Below the pieces are notes generated by a model, which was not told where the DNA came from, ran no database searches, and was given only the letters and a program-made list of their open reading frames with translations. A DNA stretch of 64,000 nucleotides, taken from Henckelia pumila. Lineage: Eukaryota > Streptophyta > Magnoliopsida > Lamiales > Gesneriaceae. The stretch spans positions 159,851,753-159,915,752 of the forward strand of contig NC_133123.1 of assembly GCF_033568475.1 (NCBI RefSeq), read 5' to 3'. Both the position numbers and the translations under genes were made by a program. Numbering within the stretch: position 1 is the first letter of the stretch; each line of letters opens with the position of its first letter. Of the stretch, positions 11,398-23,040 are shown one piece after another.

Positions 11398-12423
11398 TCA
11401 CAAGACTCTCAACAACTTATCTTTTTCTACCTCAGACAGATGAGAAAAAATAATGACAGAACATGTAGAATTCTCACCAAGGAATGCATAACATAAATGT
11501 GCAGGAAATTCTTTAAGATCATGAGTTTCAGCAGATACATCTGGTGCAGTATTTTCCAATGCTTCAGATTCCTTAGGACTCACCATTTTTTTCTTGGGAT
11601 CTCCTTCGAGAAATGCTTCTTGTTCATGTCGCTCCCAATATTCTTCCTTATCAAATGACTCATCCGCAACCAAACATCTTTCTAATGGATCATTAATTTC
11701 TGCACATGAAAAAGAATTATGAGAATCAATGACTTCAATACTTTTACATGTACTTACCTCGTTTGGTCCTCTCATGGTGTGATAAATGTTGAAGATCACC
11801 GCTTCACCACCAACTCTAAGTGTGAGCTCGCCCTTATGGACATCGATCAACGCTCTTGAAGTGGTCAAAAAGGGTCTTCCAAAAATCAAGGGAGTTTCTT
11901 CATCTTCATCCATATCCCAAATCACGAAATCTGCTGGAAATATGAACTTGTCTACCTTCACCAAGACATCCTCCACAATACTCTGTGGATATGTGATACT
12001 CTGGTCAGCCAGCTGTAATGTGATGGTGGTCGCCTTGACATCCCTAAGCTCCAAAGTCCTGTAAACAGAAAAAGGCATCAAATTTATACTGGCTCCTAAA
12101 TCACATAAATCTATATTTACTTTAGAACCACCAATAAAACAAGGAATCGTAAAACTCCCTGAATCCTTAAGCTTTTGTGGCAACTTTTTCTGTAGGATTG
12201 CGCTGCACTCTTCTGTTAGATTCACCACCTCATTTTCTTTCAATCTCCTCTTCTTTGACATCACATCCTTGATGAACTTGGCATAGTTAGACATTTGTTC
12301 CAAAGCATCTACAAACGGAATATTGATGTGTATCTTCTTGAAGATGTCTAGGAACTTGGAAAACTGCTCATCAATTGCCTTTTTCTTGAACCTCTGTGGG
12401 TAAGGAAATTGTGGCTTGTACAT
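11398..12423 (-). pseudogene. E1 gag tail and aspartic protease
   Basis: An open stretch of 341 codons. The protease active-site region reads NIDLCDLGASINLMPFSVYR, the Athila form (D-L-G-A-S) of the retroviral D-T/S-G motif. The flap and second half (LIFGRPFLTTSRALIDVHKGEL) follow. The N-terminal portion (PYPQRFKKKAIDEQFSKFL) is the linker from gag. A stop at 11398 separates it from RT. The domain itself looks intact, but the polyprotein is broken on both sides. Confidence 0.85.
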
Positions 12424-12429
12424 CAGTTT

Positions 12430-13822
12430 TTAATCGGAATCATCCTTTTTCTTTTCAACAATGACTTCTTCAACCACTGGTTCTTCAACTTCCTTTACTT
12501 TTCTTTGCTCATCAGCCTCTAAATTTTTACCACTCCTTAACTTCACTGCTTTGCATTACTCTTTTGGGTTCAATTCAATATTGTGGGGAAACTGTCCTCG
12601 GTTTTGATCCTTCAAATAATTTGCAAGCTGCCCAATCTGTGTTTCCATTGATTTCATCATAGCCCTAAAACTACACATATGTGTCTCCATGCTATCAAAC
12701 CGAGTCTCAGTTCTCGACATTCTCTTGCTATATTCATTGACAAACGTAGAGACAACATCCTCCAAAGACGTTTTCCCTTCACTGTTGTTTGTATTGAATC
12801 CCGGAGGGGGATTCAACACATTTTTGTTGTTCAAGATGATAATTATTAGGGGTAGGGATACCTCGATAATTTCCATAGCCTCTGGGATTAATATACTGAG
12901 TTTTCTCAGGTGGGTGAGATTCATCAATTGAGACTGACACACCTGCAGGTTCTGCTACATTCACGTTGTTAAATGCAGCAACTTGTGTAGTCAACGCAAA
13001 TAATTGTGCATTTATTGAAGTTAGAGGATCCACTGCATATACTTTTGACACCCATACGCTCAGATGACCATTGAAAACTGTTGATGGTCATCTATTCCTG
13101 CATATCGTAGGCCTGAGCGGGATCTTTTGCAAATATGGTAACTCCAGCAATGAATCCACCGACATCCGAGTAGGCGTGTTTAGAACATTGTAAAACCATT
13201 CTATCTGCTCCCAATCTGCAAAATTTTGGTTAGGACAACGTCTAATTAATTCTTTATACCTTTCTCAGGCTTCATAAAGTTGTTATGAGTCCATCTTCCT
13301 GAAGGTACTGATCTCAATCTTCAACTGGGTGGATTTAGCAGGTGGGAAATATTTTGCAAGAAACTTGACCGCCATTTCCTCTCAAGTTTTAATGCTTCCT
13401 AACGGAAAGAATTGTATCCAACTTCTAGTCTGGTCCCTGAGAGAAAAAAGAAACAAGCGTAAGCGTATAATGTCCTCAGAAAAACTGTTTATTTTTACCA
13501 TATTGTTTATCTCCAAAAAAGTTCGCAGGTGTAGATGAGGATCAGCTGTGGCGCTCCCATTGAATTGGTTCTGCTGAACCATGTTGATTAATGCCGACTT
13601 TAGTTCAAAATTGTTGGCGTTAATGGTCCCTCGAGCGATTCTAGAATAGTGAGGCTGGATTGTCGGCTTGAAATGATCTCTGATAGGCACCAGGGGAGCT
13701 TGATTTAAATTCTATTCAGCCGTGTTCAGTTCTTATTCTTCCCTCGCTCTTCTTAAAGCACGTGCAGTACGATCGATCACCGGGTCAAAAAGCAGAGAAT
13801 TCGCTCTTTGAGATCTTCGCAT
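12430..13822 (-). pseudogene. E1 gag (capsid), several stops and frameshifts
   Basis: A start codon at 13820-13822 opens MRRSQRANSLLFDPVIDRT, about 120 bp downstream of the primer site. Stops follow within 50 codons. Capsid-like sequence is at 13690-13382 (NNFELKSALINMVQQNQF, ending IKT-stop) with continuation LAKYFPPAK in frame after the stop. Further pieces are at 13051-12556. The Athila gag phrase FELK...MVQQNQF is diagnostic. Gag would form the virus-like particle; this copy cannot encode an intact one. Confidence 0.8.
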
Positions 13823-13940
13823 AAACTGCAATTAAAATTATTAAGAAGAATTCAATTAGCACAAAACTATAAAATAAATAAAAGCTCTAAATTAAAATCT
13901 AGACTAATTGGTAACAAGACTAAAATATAATCAAAAATTA

Positions 13941-13959
13941 CTCCCCAGCAACGGCGGCA
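13941..13959 (-). other. E1 primer-binding site (tRNA-Asp type)
   Basis: Minus strand TTGCCGCCGTTGCTGGGGA starts six bases after the 5' LTR. It matches TGGCGCCGTTGCCGGGGA, the complement of the plant tRNA-Asp 3' end used by Athila elements, with changes compatible with C-to-T/G-to-A decay plus one transversion. Confidence 0.8.
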
Positions 13960-13965
13960 AAAACT

Positions 13966-15386
13966 TGTTGCGAATTTTACGCTCGAAAAGCGCACGATTG
14001 TCAAGTTTTAGTAAAGAGTAAGTGAAGTGTCGATCCCACGAAGAGTAACGTGTCTTGATTTTATTTAGAAAACCAAGTTTTTAGAGATTTGCTGGAAAAA
14101 TAAAGAAATGATAGAAATTAACAAGAACACGCACACACAAATTTTAAAGGTTTATCAATCACTGAGAAATGATCTAGAGGTATTGATTTCACCTGGTTTC
14201 AACAATATTCATTTCTAATCAATCTATTTTCATGAATTTCTTTTGACTAATAACCAAGAACACTTAGATTATTCTATTTTTCTCTCCCGAGTATCAAATA
14301 GATTGTGTCAACTAAGATTCAATTCCAATATCCCTATTAAAAATCTAGTCTTAGTGATATGTGTAAAACAATGTTTTTTAAGACTCTATTAACGCTATTT
14401 ACTCTTCCGAGTTATATAAACAATTAACAGTGTTATTTATAACGATCCTATTCAAAATCCCATCTCCCGAGTGTCGGATTCCAAATAAATTTAACAAATA
14501 AATTTATGGCCAGTAATTTGAAAAGACATTCAAATCTAGAAACACAATTAGTCTCAAGAAATTAAATTCAATAAAATTAAATATTTATGAACATGTCTCA
14601 ACTAGGCTACATCAACCTCTAGACTAAGAAAAATTAGTTCATGATAAAATTAAAACACACTCAAATCATGTTTAATAATCCAAACATAATTCAACAATCA
14701 AAAGAGTATAAAAGATATAATAACAAAGCCGTAGTCTTTCTTTCGTGTCCGGTTGAAAAGCAGGTCTTCGTTCCAAGAAATTCTTCACTTCACGATCTTG
14801 ATTAATCTTCCAAAAATCCCACAAAGTTGATCTCTCATGAGTATTGTGTGTATGATGGCTGTTCGTTCCCTCTTAGGGTCAGAAAAACTCCCTTTTATAC
14901 GCCCTAAAAGTCATCCAAAAAAATCCCAAAAAAATCCCAAAGTTTCCATAAAAACCAAACTTCTCGGTTGCAAAAACATGACGCGCGGGCGCGCCTTCTC
15001 TTATTCGCAGGCGCGCACAGGTCTCTGATTATATCTTTCAAAATTCTTGAACACGCGCGGGCGCGTAGCTCTTTATGCACGGGCGCGCACTTCTATTGGG
15101 CTCTAGCATTCACAAATTCCTTCAGACCGCGTGGGCGGGCAGCAGGAAACGAGTGGGCGCGCACATGGTTCGGCCTTTCTTCTTTTTCCTTCAACTTCTT
15201 GAACCAAATTTGCTCTTTTAGCCCTTTTTTTCTTGATTCTTTCAACTCTATCCAACACCACTTCAATGTTTTCTGTAATTCCTAAAATCCAACACAAACA
15301 ACAACAAACCACACATAATTCCAATCGAAACCAAACAATTAACCATAAATATCAATGCAAATTAAGTGCACAAAATGCACTTATCA
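13966..15386 (-). repeat. E1 5' LTR
   Basis: Runs from TGTTGCGAATTTTACG to GCACTTATCA, with intact TG...CA ends. TATA is at about 14891-14900 (minus). The GGCGCGCC-rich array is at 14980-15170, collinear with the array in the 3' LTR. The element's own transcription would start here and run left. Confidence 0.93.
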
Positions 15387-16389
15387 TTGGGTAAATTGCT
15401 AAGTCTTACACAAGATTTCCAATATAAAAGAATAAGTAATCAAGTCAGGAAATACTTTTCGAGCTTCCATCTCATTGAAAAGCTTTTGGACAGCATCATA
15501 TCTACCTCCACGAAATAATCTTTGTATCATGATGTTTTAGGAAATTGTTGTAGTATCCAACCCGATAGCGGAAATTTTATGAAAGTAATTCCACGCTTCA
15601 TCCATCTTTTCTTTCTTAATATATCCATTGAGCATATTGTTGTAGGTAAAGATATTTCGCTTGAGACCCATAAATGCTAAGAAATCAGACAATCTTTGTG
15701 CTCTATCCATTTCCCCTCGTAAACAATATTCATCTATCAAGGAATTGTATGTGACGATATCAGGAAAAACATCTCTTTTCTTCATGCTTCTCAACAAATC
15801 CTCTACCTCATTGACCATTCCTTCCTTGCAAAATGCATCAACCAATATATTAAAAGTAAACACATCTGAATGGATTTTGAGACCTTGCATATCAACGAAC
15901 AAGTCTTTCACCTCTTTCCATCGACCAAAATTGCACAGTACCTGGATCACTGAATTGTAAGTAACAACATCTGGACACACCCCTTTCTCAATCATCTGGT
16001 GCAATAATTGGAGTGCATCATCTACCATCTTATCTTTACAAAGACTATCAATTATCGTGTTGTATGACTTGACATCAGGTTTGCAAGTTCCTTTTGCCAA
16101 TGTACCCAGTAAATCATGGGCCATGATAGTGTAACCAGCTTTGCACAGCCCATTTATCATGGCTAGAAATGTGACTTGGTTTGGCTCACATAGTTTCTCT
16201 CTTAATACCTTTCTAAAAAGTTCCACGGCATCATTAACCTTATCTGCCAAAAACAACCCTTTAATGAGAGTGCTAAAGGTGATTGTGTTTGGTTCATGAC
16301 CAAGCTTGAATAAGCTACCCAATAGGGAGTACCCAAAATCTACTCGATTCAGCTGTCAATAGAAATTAATATCAATATTCAGTGTGTAG
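15387..16389 (-). pseudogene. PPR protein, middle piece of split pseudogene (Rf-like)
   Basis: About 330 codons of tandem 35-residue PPR motifs. The upstream part reads NRVDFGYSLLGSLFKLGHEP then NTITFSTLIKGLF, wording typical of the Rf-like subgroup that acts on organelle RNA. Repeats with G-K-PD-x-x-(T/S)-YN-x-x-I-D-x-LC patterns follow. Three in-frame stops are visible: TGA 16356-16358 (after INFY), TAA 15537-15539 (where YN is expected, after TTIS) and TAG 15399-15401 (after ILCKT). The right edge abuts E2 at its TGTAG duplication and the left edge abuts E1 at TTGGG. The frame continues across both junctions to the other pieces, showing that both transposons landed in coding sequence. Confidence 0.9.
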
Positions 16390-17081
16390 TGTTTGCACAC
16401 AAAAATTGGCTCGAGCGGGTTGATTGCAGGAGTGCCAGACACGTGAGTGCCAATTGAAAAATAAAAAAATTAAAATAAAAATCTAACTTCTAACACCAAG
16501 AGAAAATGAGTCCCGGTTTTGTCGTCGGTCTCAAATCCATCGGTAAAACACTAAAGAACTAAAATAAAGTAAAAGAAGAATTATTAATAGCAACCGAATA
16601 TTGATTCTTTGCTACTGAAAATTCAAAATGAAAAGTTCTTGCCATACTAACCACAAAAGAAAGTGTTGTAATAGTTTGAGGAACCCATCAAAAAGAAGAT
16701 AAGTATGTATGCTAAAATGTCTAGAAAATGACAAGATGAAGGTACGAAATTTTTTGCAGAAAGATTGCTGAAAATACAAAGTTTTTTGAGAGCTATGTTT
16801 GATGTTGAGATGATGTCTGTCTCCTCTTTCTTTTCGACGGCTCTTTTGTTCCCAATTCCATAACTTCCACCCCATTATCTCTCAAAAATGGGCCATGTTC
16901 TCCTCAATTGTTTTCTGACTTGGTCACCCTTTTAAAATATAACTTCCACTTCATTTCTTGCCGATGGATTTTTGTCTTCTGGGCTTCATTTCTGGTGGGC
17001 TGAACCACTCGAGCTGCACAGTTTTTAGGAACTGGGCCAAGGAAGTCGAATTCATATAATATTTTATTTTATGGGCTAACA
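16390..17081 (-). repeat. E2 3' LTR
   Basis: Starts TGTTTGCACACAAAAATTGG and ends TATGGGCTAACA on the plus strand, matching 60460-61150 with about the same length (692 versus 691 bp). The divergence is modest and dominated by transitions. Confidence 0.95.
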
Positions 17082-17097
17082 ATTGCCCCCTGCAGGT
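17082..17097 (-). other. E2 polypurine tract
   Basis: Minus-strand CCTGCAGGGGGCAAT directly precedes the LTR start TGTTAGCCC. Confidence 0.75.
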
Positions 17098-17525
17098 TGA
17101 TGGCCCATTGGGCCATTAAAACTGGATGATGAATTTCTCACTAACTGTTGAGCCAATGGATACGCTTTGTGACTTTGTTTTCAAGAAAAAATCTCAATGA
17201 TCCTGTACTTCAAATTTTAAATCCCCTGATCACGTCACCTCAGCATTATCATTATTGTTCCTCCGATATTCGCGCCTCTCTTTCTCTCCTTAGGGCTCTT
17301 CATCTTCACCGACTCATTATTTTGAGCTGGTTTCGAATTTCATCCCTTTGCTCTGTGTAACGCCTCGAGAACCTAGGTTTTGGTCTGACATCCAGCTGCT
17401 TCTCTGACTAGTAAGTTTATATCCTTTTGGTGGTTCATATGTTAAAACCTGCACACACAGCAGAAAATACCATTCAATGGCTTAATTCACCTTTTATTTG
17501 TGCAGTATTTTACTCCTTCTTCTCC
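17098..17525 (+). promoter_or_regulatory. Upstream region and 5'-UTR intron of the antisense PMD gene
   Basis: Plus-strand leader of the antisense gene. A good donor CTA|GTAAGTTT at 17411 and an acceptor TTTATTTGTGCAG ending at 17505 define a likely 95-bp leader intron 20 bp before the start codon. No clear TATA box was recognised; a pyrimidine-rich stretch (CTCTCTTTCTCTCC) lies at about 17275-17290. Promoter activity is inferred only from gene structure. Confidence 0.5.
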
Positions 17526-20423
17526 ATGGCGTCTACTCCTGCCAGTTCATCAATCTCTCCTGAGGAAATGGAGGTCATCAGGTATGTTCACTCTCCTTGA
17601 TCTCACTGCTAATATTATCGTTGTTTTGATTGCTTGGCTCTCCTATTTTCTTTATTTGATTTATGTTCCTCACAGGCCTACAAATCCCCTTATTAAACCT
17701 AACTCCGTTGAAGTTTTGGCAACCATAACCCATGCTCCATATGTAGAAGTTCCCTTGCCCTCGGCGGTCTTTTCCAACATGTTTCCCCTTGATTCTTTAT
17801 CGGCTTCCTCACTACTTTTGAGCAGTTCTGTACAACCTCCTGCTAAAGCGGCTAAATTAAAATCTTGGCCCTGTTTCTCTCCTGAATGGGTGAATTGGAT
17901 CAATAAACTGGAACCCCATTTTGGTGATATTTGGAAATCCCAAGGGTTGTATTACTTCATTCAGCTTACGAAAGGTCTGTTCCCATTGCAAACCAACTTA
18001 CTAGAATCTGCACTCCATTTTTGGTCTCCCTCTTGCAATTCCTTCATATTATCTTGTGGACCAATGACCATTACTCTTCATGATATCCTCCGTTTACTGA
18101 GGATTCCCATCATTGGTCTAGAATTGATAGGTGTCATCTCGATGACGGATGTTCTAAACCTTCCAGATGAATATCTGAATTACACCTCATATGCTTCTAT
18201 CATAGGAACTTGGCATACCGCCTCTGAGACCCCAAATGCTGATGAAAATATCTTGTTTATGTGGGTACTCGTTTGCAAATTTTGTTTTGTCCTGCTTCTG
18301 GTCAACCATCCGCAGAATACTTATCTCTTGCGCGTCTGTTGAGTATTGGGAACCTTGTCAATTTAGGGGTCATGTTCTTAGGATCTGTCTACCGAGGGTT
18401 GAGTAAAAGTGTACTCGATACTCCCCTCTGCAAACTTCAAGGTGTTTGCTGGTTCTTGCAGTTGTGTCTCTTTTCCTATTTTTCGGACATTAGGAACCTT
18501 CCGTTTACTAGCATTAATCCTTCTGACAGTAATGCTCTATCCTACTGCATCACCATAGTTTCTAAGGATTTCTTGATGACTTTTTTCAATACCCTTGGAG
18601 AGGGGAGTGTTTACCATTTTCCAGTGTTTCTCAACACGATAAATTATCCTTGGATCTTGCGTTTCATGTCTCACCAAAGCAGGTCTTTTCCACAAGTTGT
18701 TGATGGCATACGACTTGCTTGTCTTCATTTAAAATTTTTGATCAGCAGTGGTACCTTTTCCAATGATAATGCCATACTCCCTTTTGAAATATACAATCCT
18801 TTGATCGTGGCCCGACAATTTGGCTTTCCTCCTATTGTACCCAAAAACCACTTTTTCTTCCCTCAACAGTTGCCTAAAATTTGGGATGAGTTAGTTGATC
18901 GTCGTTTCTCTTTGCCAACTGCTAAATTAAACCTAGTATGGGGATCCTTCTTTCAAGCTCCAATTCAGGAAGTGACTCGGGAAAGCATCGTTCCTTTTAT
19001 GTCATGGTGGACTCCCAAATACCAAGCTCTTACTGCTGCTTTGATAGTTCCTCCTGGTAATTGTACAATCTCTAAACTAGACTTTTAAAATTAACTGGCC
19101 TACTTATTATTACTTTCCTTACTTTAGCAATTCAAAACTCTGTCAAAAAATTGAAAACCATGGGTAGTGGAGTGCCAAAAGAACATTCCCCTACCAAAGT
19201 CAGAAAAAGTACCCGTGTATCACGAAGATTGGCCATGCAACCCTCACGTATTTTTGAAGTTCCTGTTGATTCAGAAGAAGATGACACCATATCTGTTTCC
19301 TCAATTCCCTTCAACGTTGATGCCCCTAGATCAACTATTGAGGTAACTCAACCAATGAGTTCCATGCCATTGAAAGATGCAGCGCCTCTCAACAAGCACT
19401 TAACGCCTGCTGATGCTACTGAGAACATCATTGCGGCGCAAATCATCACTGGCATATCTTCAAAAGCACCTCTTCCCAAACTAAGTATTCCCATTCATGT
19501 TCCCCATGTTGCACAAGTTTCCAACATAGCCACCGCATCAACTGCTGTCAAGGTAACACTTTGTTTATGACTATATTCTTGTACCTATTTTTATTATTTC
19601 ATTACCTCCTGGTACCTTTTGCAGGATTATTTCTCTTGGCGGATTCAAATGTGCACTCTTCCTTCAGTCACGATGGATTTAGATTTCAGTTTTTTGCAAG
19701 ATTTCAAAAGTGAACCCATTCCAGAGGTTCCACCACATCCCAGCATAGAGTCCGTCAACCACGCTATGACCACCATCAAGTCTTTAATCACTCAGGATTT
19801 ATTCACATTAACAGAGCAGCAATATCAAAAACTTCTGACTGCTTTTCACTTGCTTCAGAATTCCCAAGGGTTTACCGAATCCCCACTAGGTATAGCTTCT
19901 CATTCTCTACCTTCTATTCTTTCACAGGCCCGAGATGCTGTGAAAAAACATATCGAGTTCTTGGTCAGAATGGAGACTTTCAGGGCCTCTAAAGAAACTT
20001 GGGATAATCTCAAGAGAGTGAGAGAGAGTAATGTCAACAAACTGATTGAAGTGGGTCAAACTTTTGACATTGTGGAAGAATAAATATCGTATTTGAAGAG
20101 AGAATTGGCTACCTGTGAAGCCAATAGAGTACAACTACTTGAAGAAGGTGAATCTCTCAAAGCACAAATACTGTCGGCTGACCAGGAGATTGGTGACACT
20201 GGGATTCAATTGGTGAATCAAAAATCAGAGTATCAAGGATGGAACACCATTCTGAATGAATCCATGTCCATACAGCTAGAATGTAAGTAAAAGTGGGAAG
20301 AATTGGCAGCCGCACTAGGTAAAATTCACTGTTTCATGGAGAAAACAATATTTCTTTTTGTTGTTAAAACCTTTTCAAACGCCTGCTTTTGAACATTTAG
20401 GTTTCTTCTCTGTTTCAGACTAA
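17526..20423 (+). pseudogene. Antisense intron-containing ORF of E2: plant mobile domain (PMD)-like protein with coiled-coil tail
   Basis: Opposite strand to gag-pol. Inferred exons: 17526-17581 (MASTPASSSISPEEMEV), 17676-19056, 19128-19552, 19625-20318 and 20419-20423. The introns have GT...AG ends and preserve frame at all four junctions. Exon 2 shows PMD-family wording: SPEWVNWINKLEPHFGDIW, then GPMTITLHDILRLLRIPI, and later LNLVWGSFFQAP. Exon 3 is basic and low-complexity (KVRKSTRVSRR), possibly a nuclear signal. Exon 4 is heptad-like (LKRELATCEANRVQLLEE), suggesting a coiled coil. Defects: a 1-bp frameshift near 18280-18292 and two TAA stops (20081-20083 and 20288-20290), both at sites where CAA is likely ancestral. 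It ends 140 bp from the pol stop, tail to tail. PMD proteins are known in plant silencing and transposons; a role here is inference. Confidence 0.78.
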
Positions 20424-20562
20424 TGGTCTGAGTGTCCATTTATCGTTGGTTATTTTAAGCAATCATTCCTGCAAATTCTCAACTGTTTTATTTATTTACA
20501 ACAATCGGCCATAATTTAGCCTGATAATTACAAACGTGGCATTTACAGCCACTTTACATTAC

Positions 20563-21442
20563 TTAGAGAGCATGTTCCTCTCGCATACTAGGAATGTATT
20601 GCTTCAAATATCTACCATTGATGCATCGTTTGTGAGGTTCCCCTTCTACACTGGCTAGCCAATAAGCGTTTCCATCCAAAACTCGATGAACTTTAAATGG
20701 TCCTTCCCAATTTGGAGACCATTTTCCCAATTCTCTGTCCTTAACTTCCACAGGTAGTATGACTTTCCAAACCAGGTCTCCTTCATGAAACGACTTCTTT
20801 CTAACCCATTTATTGTAACTCCGAGCCACCTTTTATTTTTGGATCATGAGGCTATTGAGAGCTTGCATTCGTGTATCATCGAGATCCTCTAACTCCGTGA
20901 TCATGGCATCAATGTATGTTTCCGGAATCAAATGATTTTGCATAGCTATTCGTAATGACGGAACCATGATCTCCATAGGCAACACAACTTCATGCCCATA
21001 AGCCAATGCAAAAGGACTCACCCTGGTTGCGGTTCTCTTTGATGTTCTGTACGCCCATAATGTTTCAGATAATAGCCTAGGCCAATCTTGGATTGTCTTC
21101 CATCATTTTCTGCAAGATTTGAATCAGCACTTTATTAGAGGCTTCTGCTTCCCATTGGCCTGAGAGTAATATGGCGAAGAACAGTGTAGCTTAATGCCAA
21201 AATATGCTGCAAAATCTTTGACTTCCGACCTTACAAACATGGTTCCTTGATCTGTAATAATAGAATTTGGTATACCAAATCGATGTATGATGTGCTCCTT
21301 GATAAAATTGATCACATCTTTTTGTTCCACCTTTTTCAATGGTATGCCTCCACCCATTTGGTAAAGAAGTCTGTAGCCACAATAATGAAATTATGGCCTT
21401 TAGATGAAGATGGGTAAATTTTCCCGATCAAATCCATAGCCC
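20563..21442 (-). pseudogene. E2 integrase core and C-terminus
   Basis: Continues pol after the E3 insertion. The core begins GWAMDLIGKIYPSSSKGH, then FTKWVEA. The second catalytic Asp is in IITDQGTMF (family form ITDNGTQF). The third region reads SQANGKQKPLIKC because of a 1-bp frameshift at about 21145; the expected continuation is an AEA(S)NK Glu motif. The C-terminal part (SPFALAYGHEVVLPMEI, a stop, then the end at PSMREEHAL) reaches a stop at 20563. A stop at about 20833 also breaks it. The N-terminal zinc part lies at 32021-32284 on the other side of E3. Confidence 0.85.
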
Positions 21443-21554
21443 AACCTTGTGAGACCTCGGTTCCAAACAACTAATCTCGGGATTAAACAACAATAAGGCA
21501 TACAATAACCAAAGGTTAAAAGCAATAAAGATTTTTTTTTTTTTGAAATAGTGC

Positions 21555-21735
21555 CTCGCTCGATTCGCATGATCTTGCGGATCGAGCGAGCAACTTTTGC
21601 CAAAGCTACTGCCCGGAAAACCCAGCCCTCGCTCGATCCGCAAGATATTGCAGATCGAGCAAGCCACAAAAATTTGAAACAGAGGACTGCACAGCTTGCC
21701 CTCGCTCGATCCGCAAGATCTTGCGGATCGAGCGG
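21555..21735. repeat. Three ~32-bp palindromes in E3 3' LTR
   Basis: Units at about 21556-21590, 21628-21663 and 21703-21734, each of the form CGCTCGATCCGCAAGA followed by its reverse complement. The third (21703-21734) is a perfect 32-bp palindrome; the others carry a few mismatches. Collinear copies are in the other LTR at about 30058-30258. They would fold as hairpins in the transcript, just upstream of the PBS in the 5' LTR copy. Confidence 0.9.
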
Positions 21736-23040
21736 TGACAGAAACAGAGCCAAAAATAGCAGAATTCATGATAGAAACTTGAGTCCAAAACCAAAAACAT
21801 TTTATCATGCATTACAATCACCAGTTCTCTAATTAATAGATGAAATTCTAGGGTTACACAACCGCTCAAAAGTATTGGATTTGCAACGAAAAAATTTCAA
21901 CACAGCTCGCATAAACAATACAATAACATAATGAAGTTCGATATCTAAACATGTTCAAATACAACTAGTTAGACATGCTGACACGACTTCTAAACCGAGT
22001 CTCACCACTAGCTCTCCCTCTTGCTGCTAGCCAGGCCTACGCTGACTTGGTCCTGCCCCACCTGTTGCCAAGTACACATACAAAACAAAGCAACAGCCGG
22101 ATAAACCGGTGAGAATGACATTCCCAGTAAAAACAACATAACAAGTAATGAATATACAACATGCTATCAAAACAACATATTCAAGTCGAAGCTAATGATA
22201 TGCATGTCTTTAAAACCAGGATGTCAATTCTGATAAACAAGGGAGTGCTGCTCTGCTTTTGGGATCCCGAGGATGAGATCATGTAACGACTCACTGACTC
22301 TCCCAATCGAGGTGGTGCCACGTATCCCACTCCTCTAGACTTTGAGAAACCATAATGATTATGCTAGCACTAGGCAAAATACTACAACCTAGTCCACTCA
22401 ATCATAGTTCCCAAACGTCTAAACAAAAAGGGCGGTTCTGCCCACTGAAATCAAAGTAGGCTCAAGATGAATGCATAACAGAAACATAAACATAAGCCAC
22501 ATAACAAAACTCAATCAATCAACAAAATACAAGTTCCATATGCTAGAACAAGTATCGATGCAATATGTGATTTAAATAGGGAAACTCGAGAACCAACAGT
22601 CCGAGTATGCTATCCCGCTACGATGACTGTTTTTACCTTTCAAGGCAAGTAGTTCCAATCTCTGGAAAGCTACAACAAAAGATTGTATCAAAGTCTAACC
22701 AATCTAAACAACAACAAGGCTCAAGGTAAAACTCTTTACCGATCTTCGTCCAACTCTTGACGATCAAAACGCTGTTAACTCTGGCTTGACAAACTCCAAA
22801 CGAATCTGTTCAGATGAAATACAAGATCAATAACCAAGATCAACTTACAAGCCAAGTTCAACAACTTAAAAAACGGTTCAAATCTCCAAAACTCAAACCG
22901 ACGGCATAACGGCTATAAACTGAACAAACCGGAAACGCAGACAGCAGTTCAATACCGATATAATCTCATAACAATGCTAATACCACAACAAAAAGGCAAT
23001 ACCAACAAATCTCAAAACTCAAACTTTCGAAAATGGCTTC

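Larger units (their letters stand above)
3606..15386 (-). mobile_element. E1: Athila-like Ty3/gypsy retrotransposon inserted in the PPR gene
   Basis: Full-length element, 11.8 kb. LTRs are at 3606-5051 and 13966-15386, and the perfect 5-bp target duplication TTGGG is at 3601-3605 and 15387-15391. Read on the minus strand the order is 5' LTR, tRNA-Asp-type primer site, gag, protease, RT, RNase H remnant, integrase, extra ORF, polypurine tract, 3' LTR. Athila membership rests on the LTR start (TGATAAGTGCATTT), the PBS, the gag and protease sequence style, and the extra ORF after integrase. It is degenerate: several stops and frameshifts, a large RNase H deletion and a changed integrase catalytic residue. 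Confidence 0.92.

Noticed and set aside
16612-16875. 87-codon minus-strand frame in E2 3' LTR
   Set aside because: Falls wholly within the LTR and is not kept open in the other copy; treated as chance.
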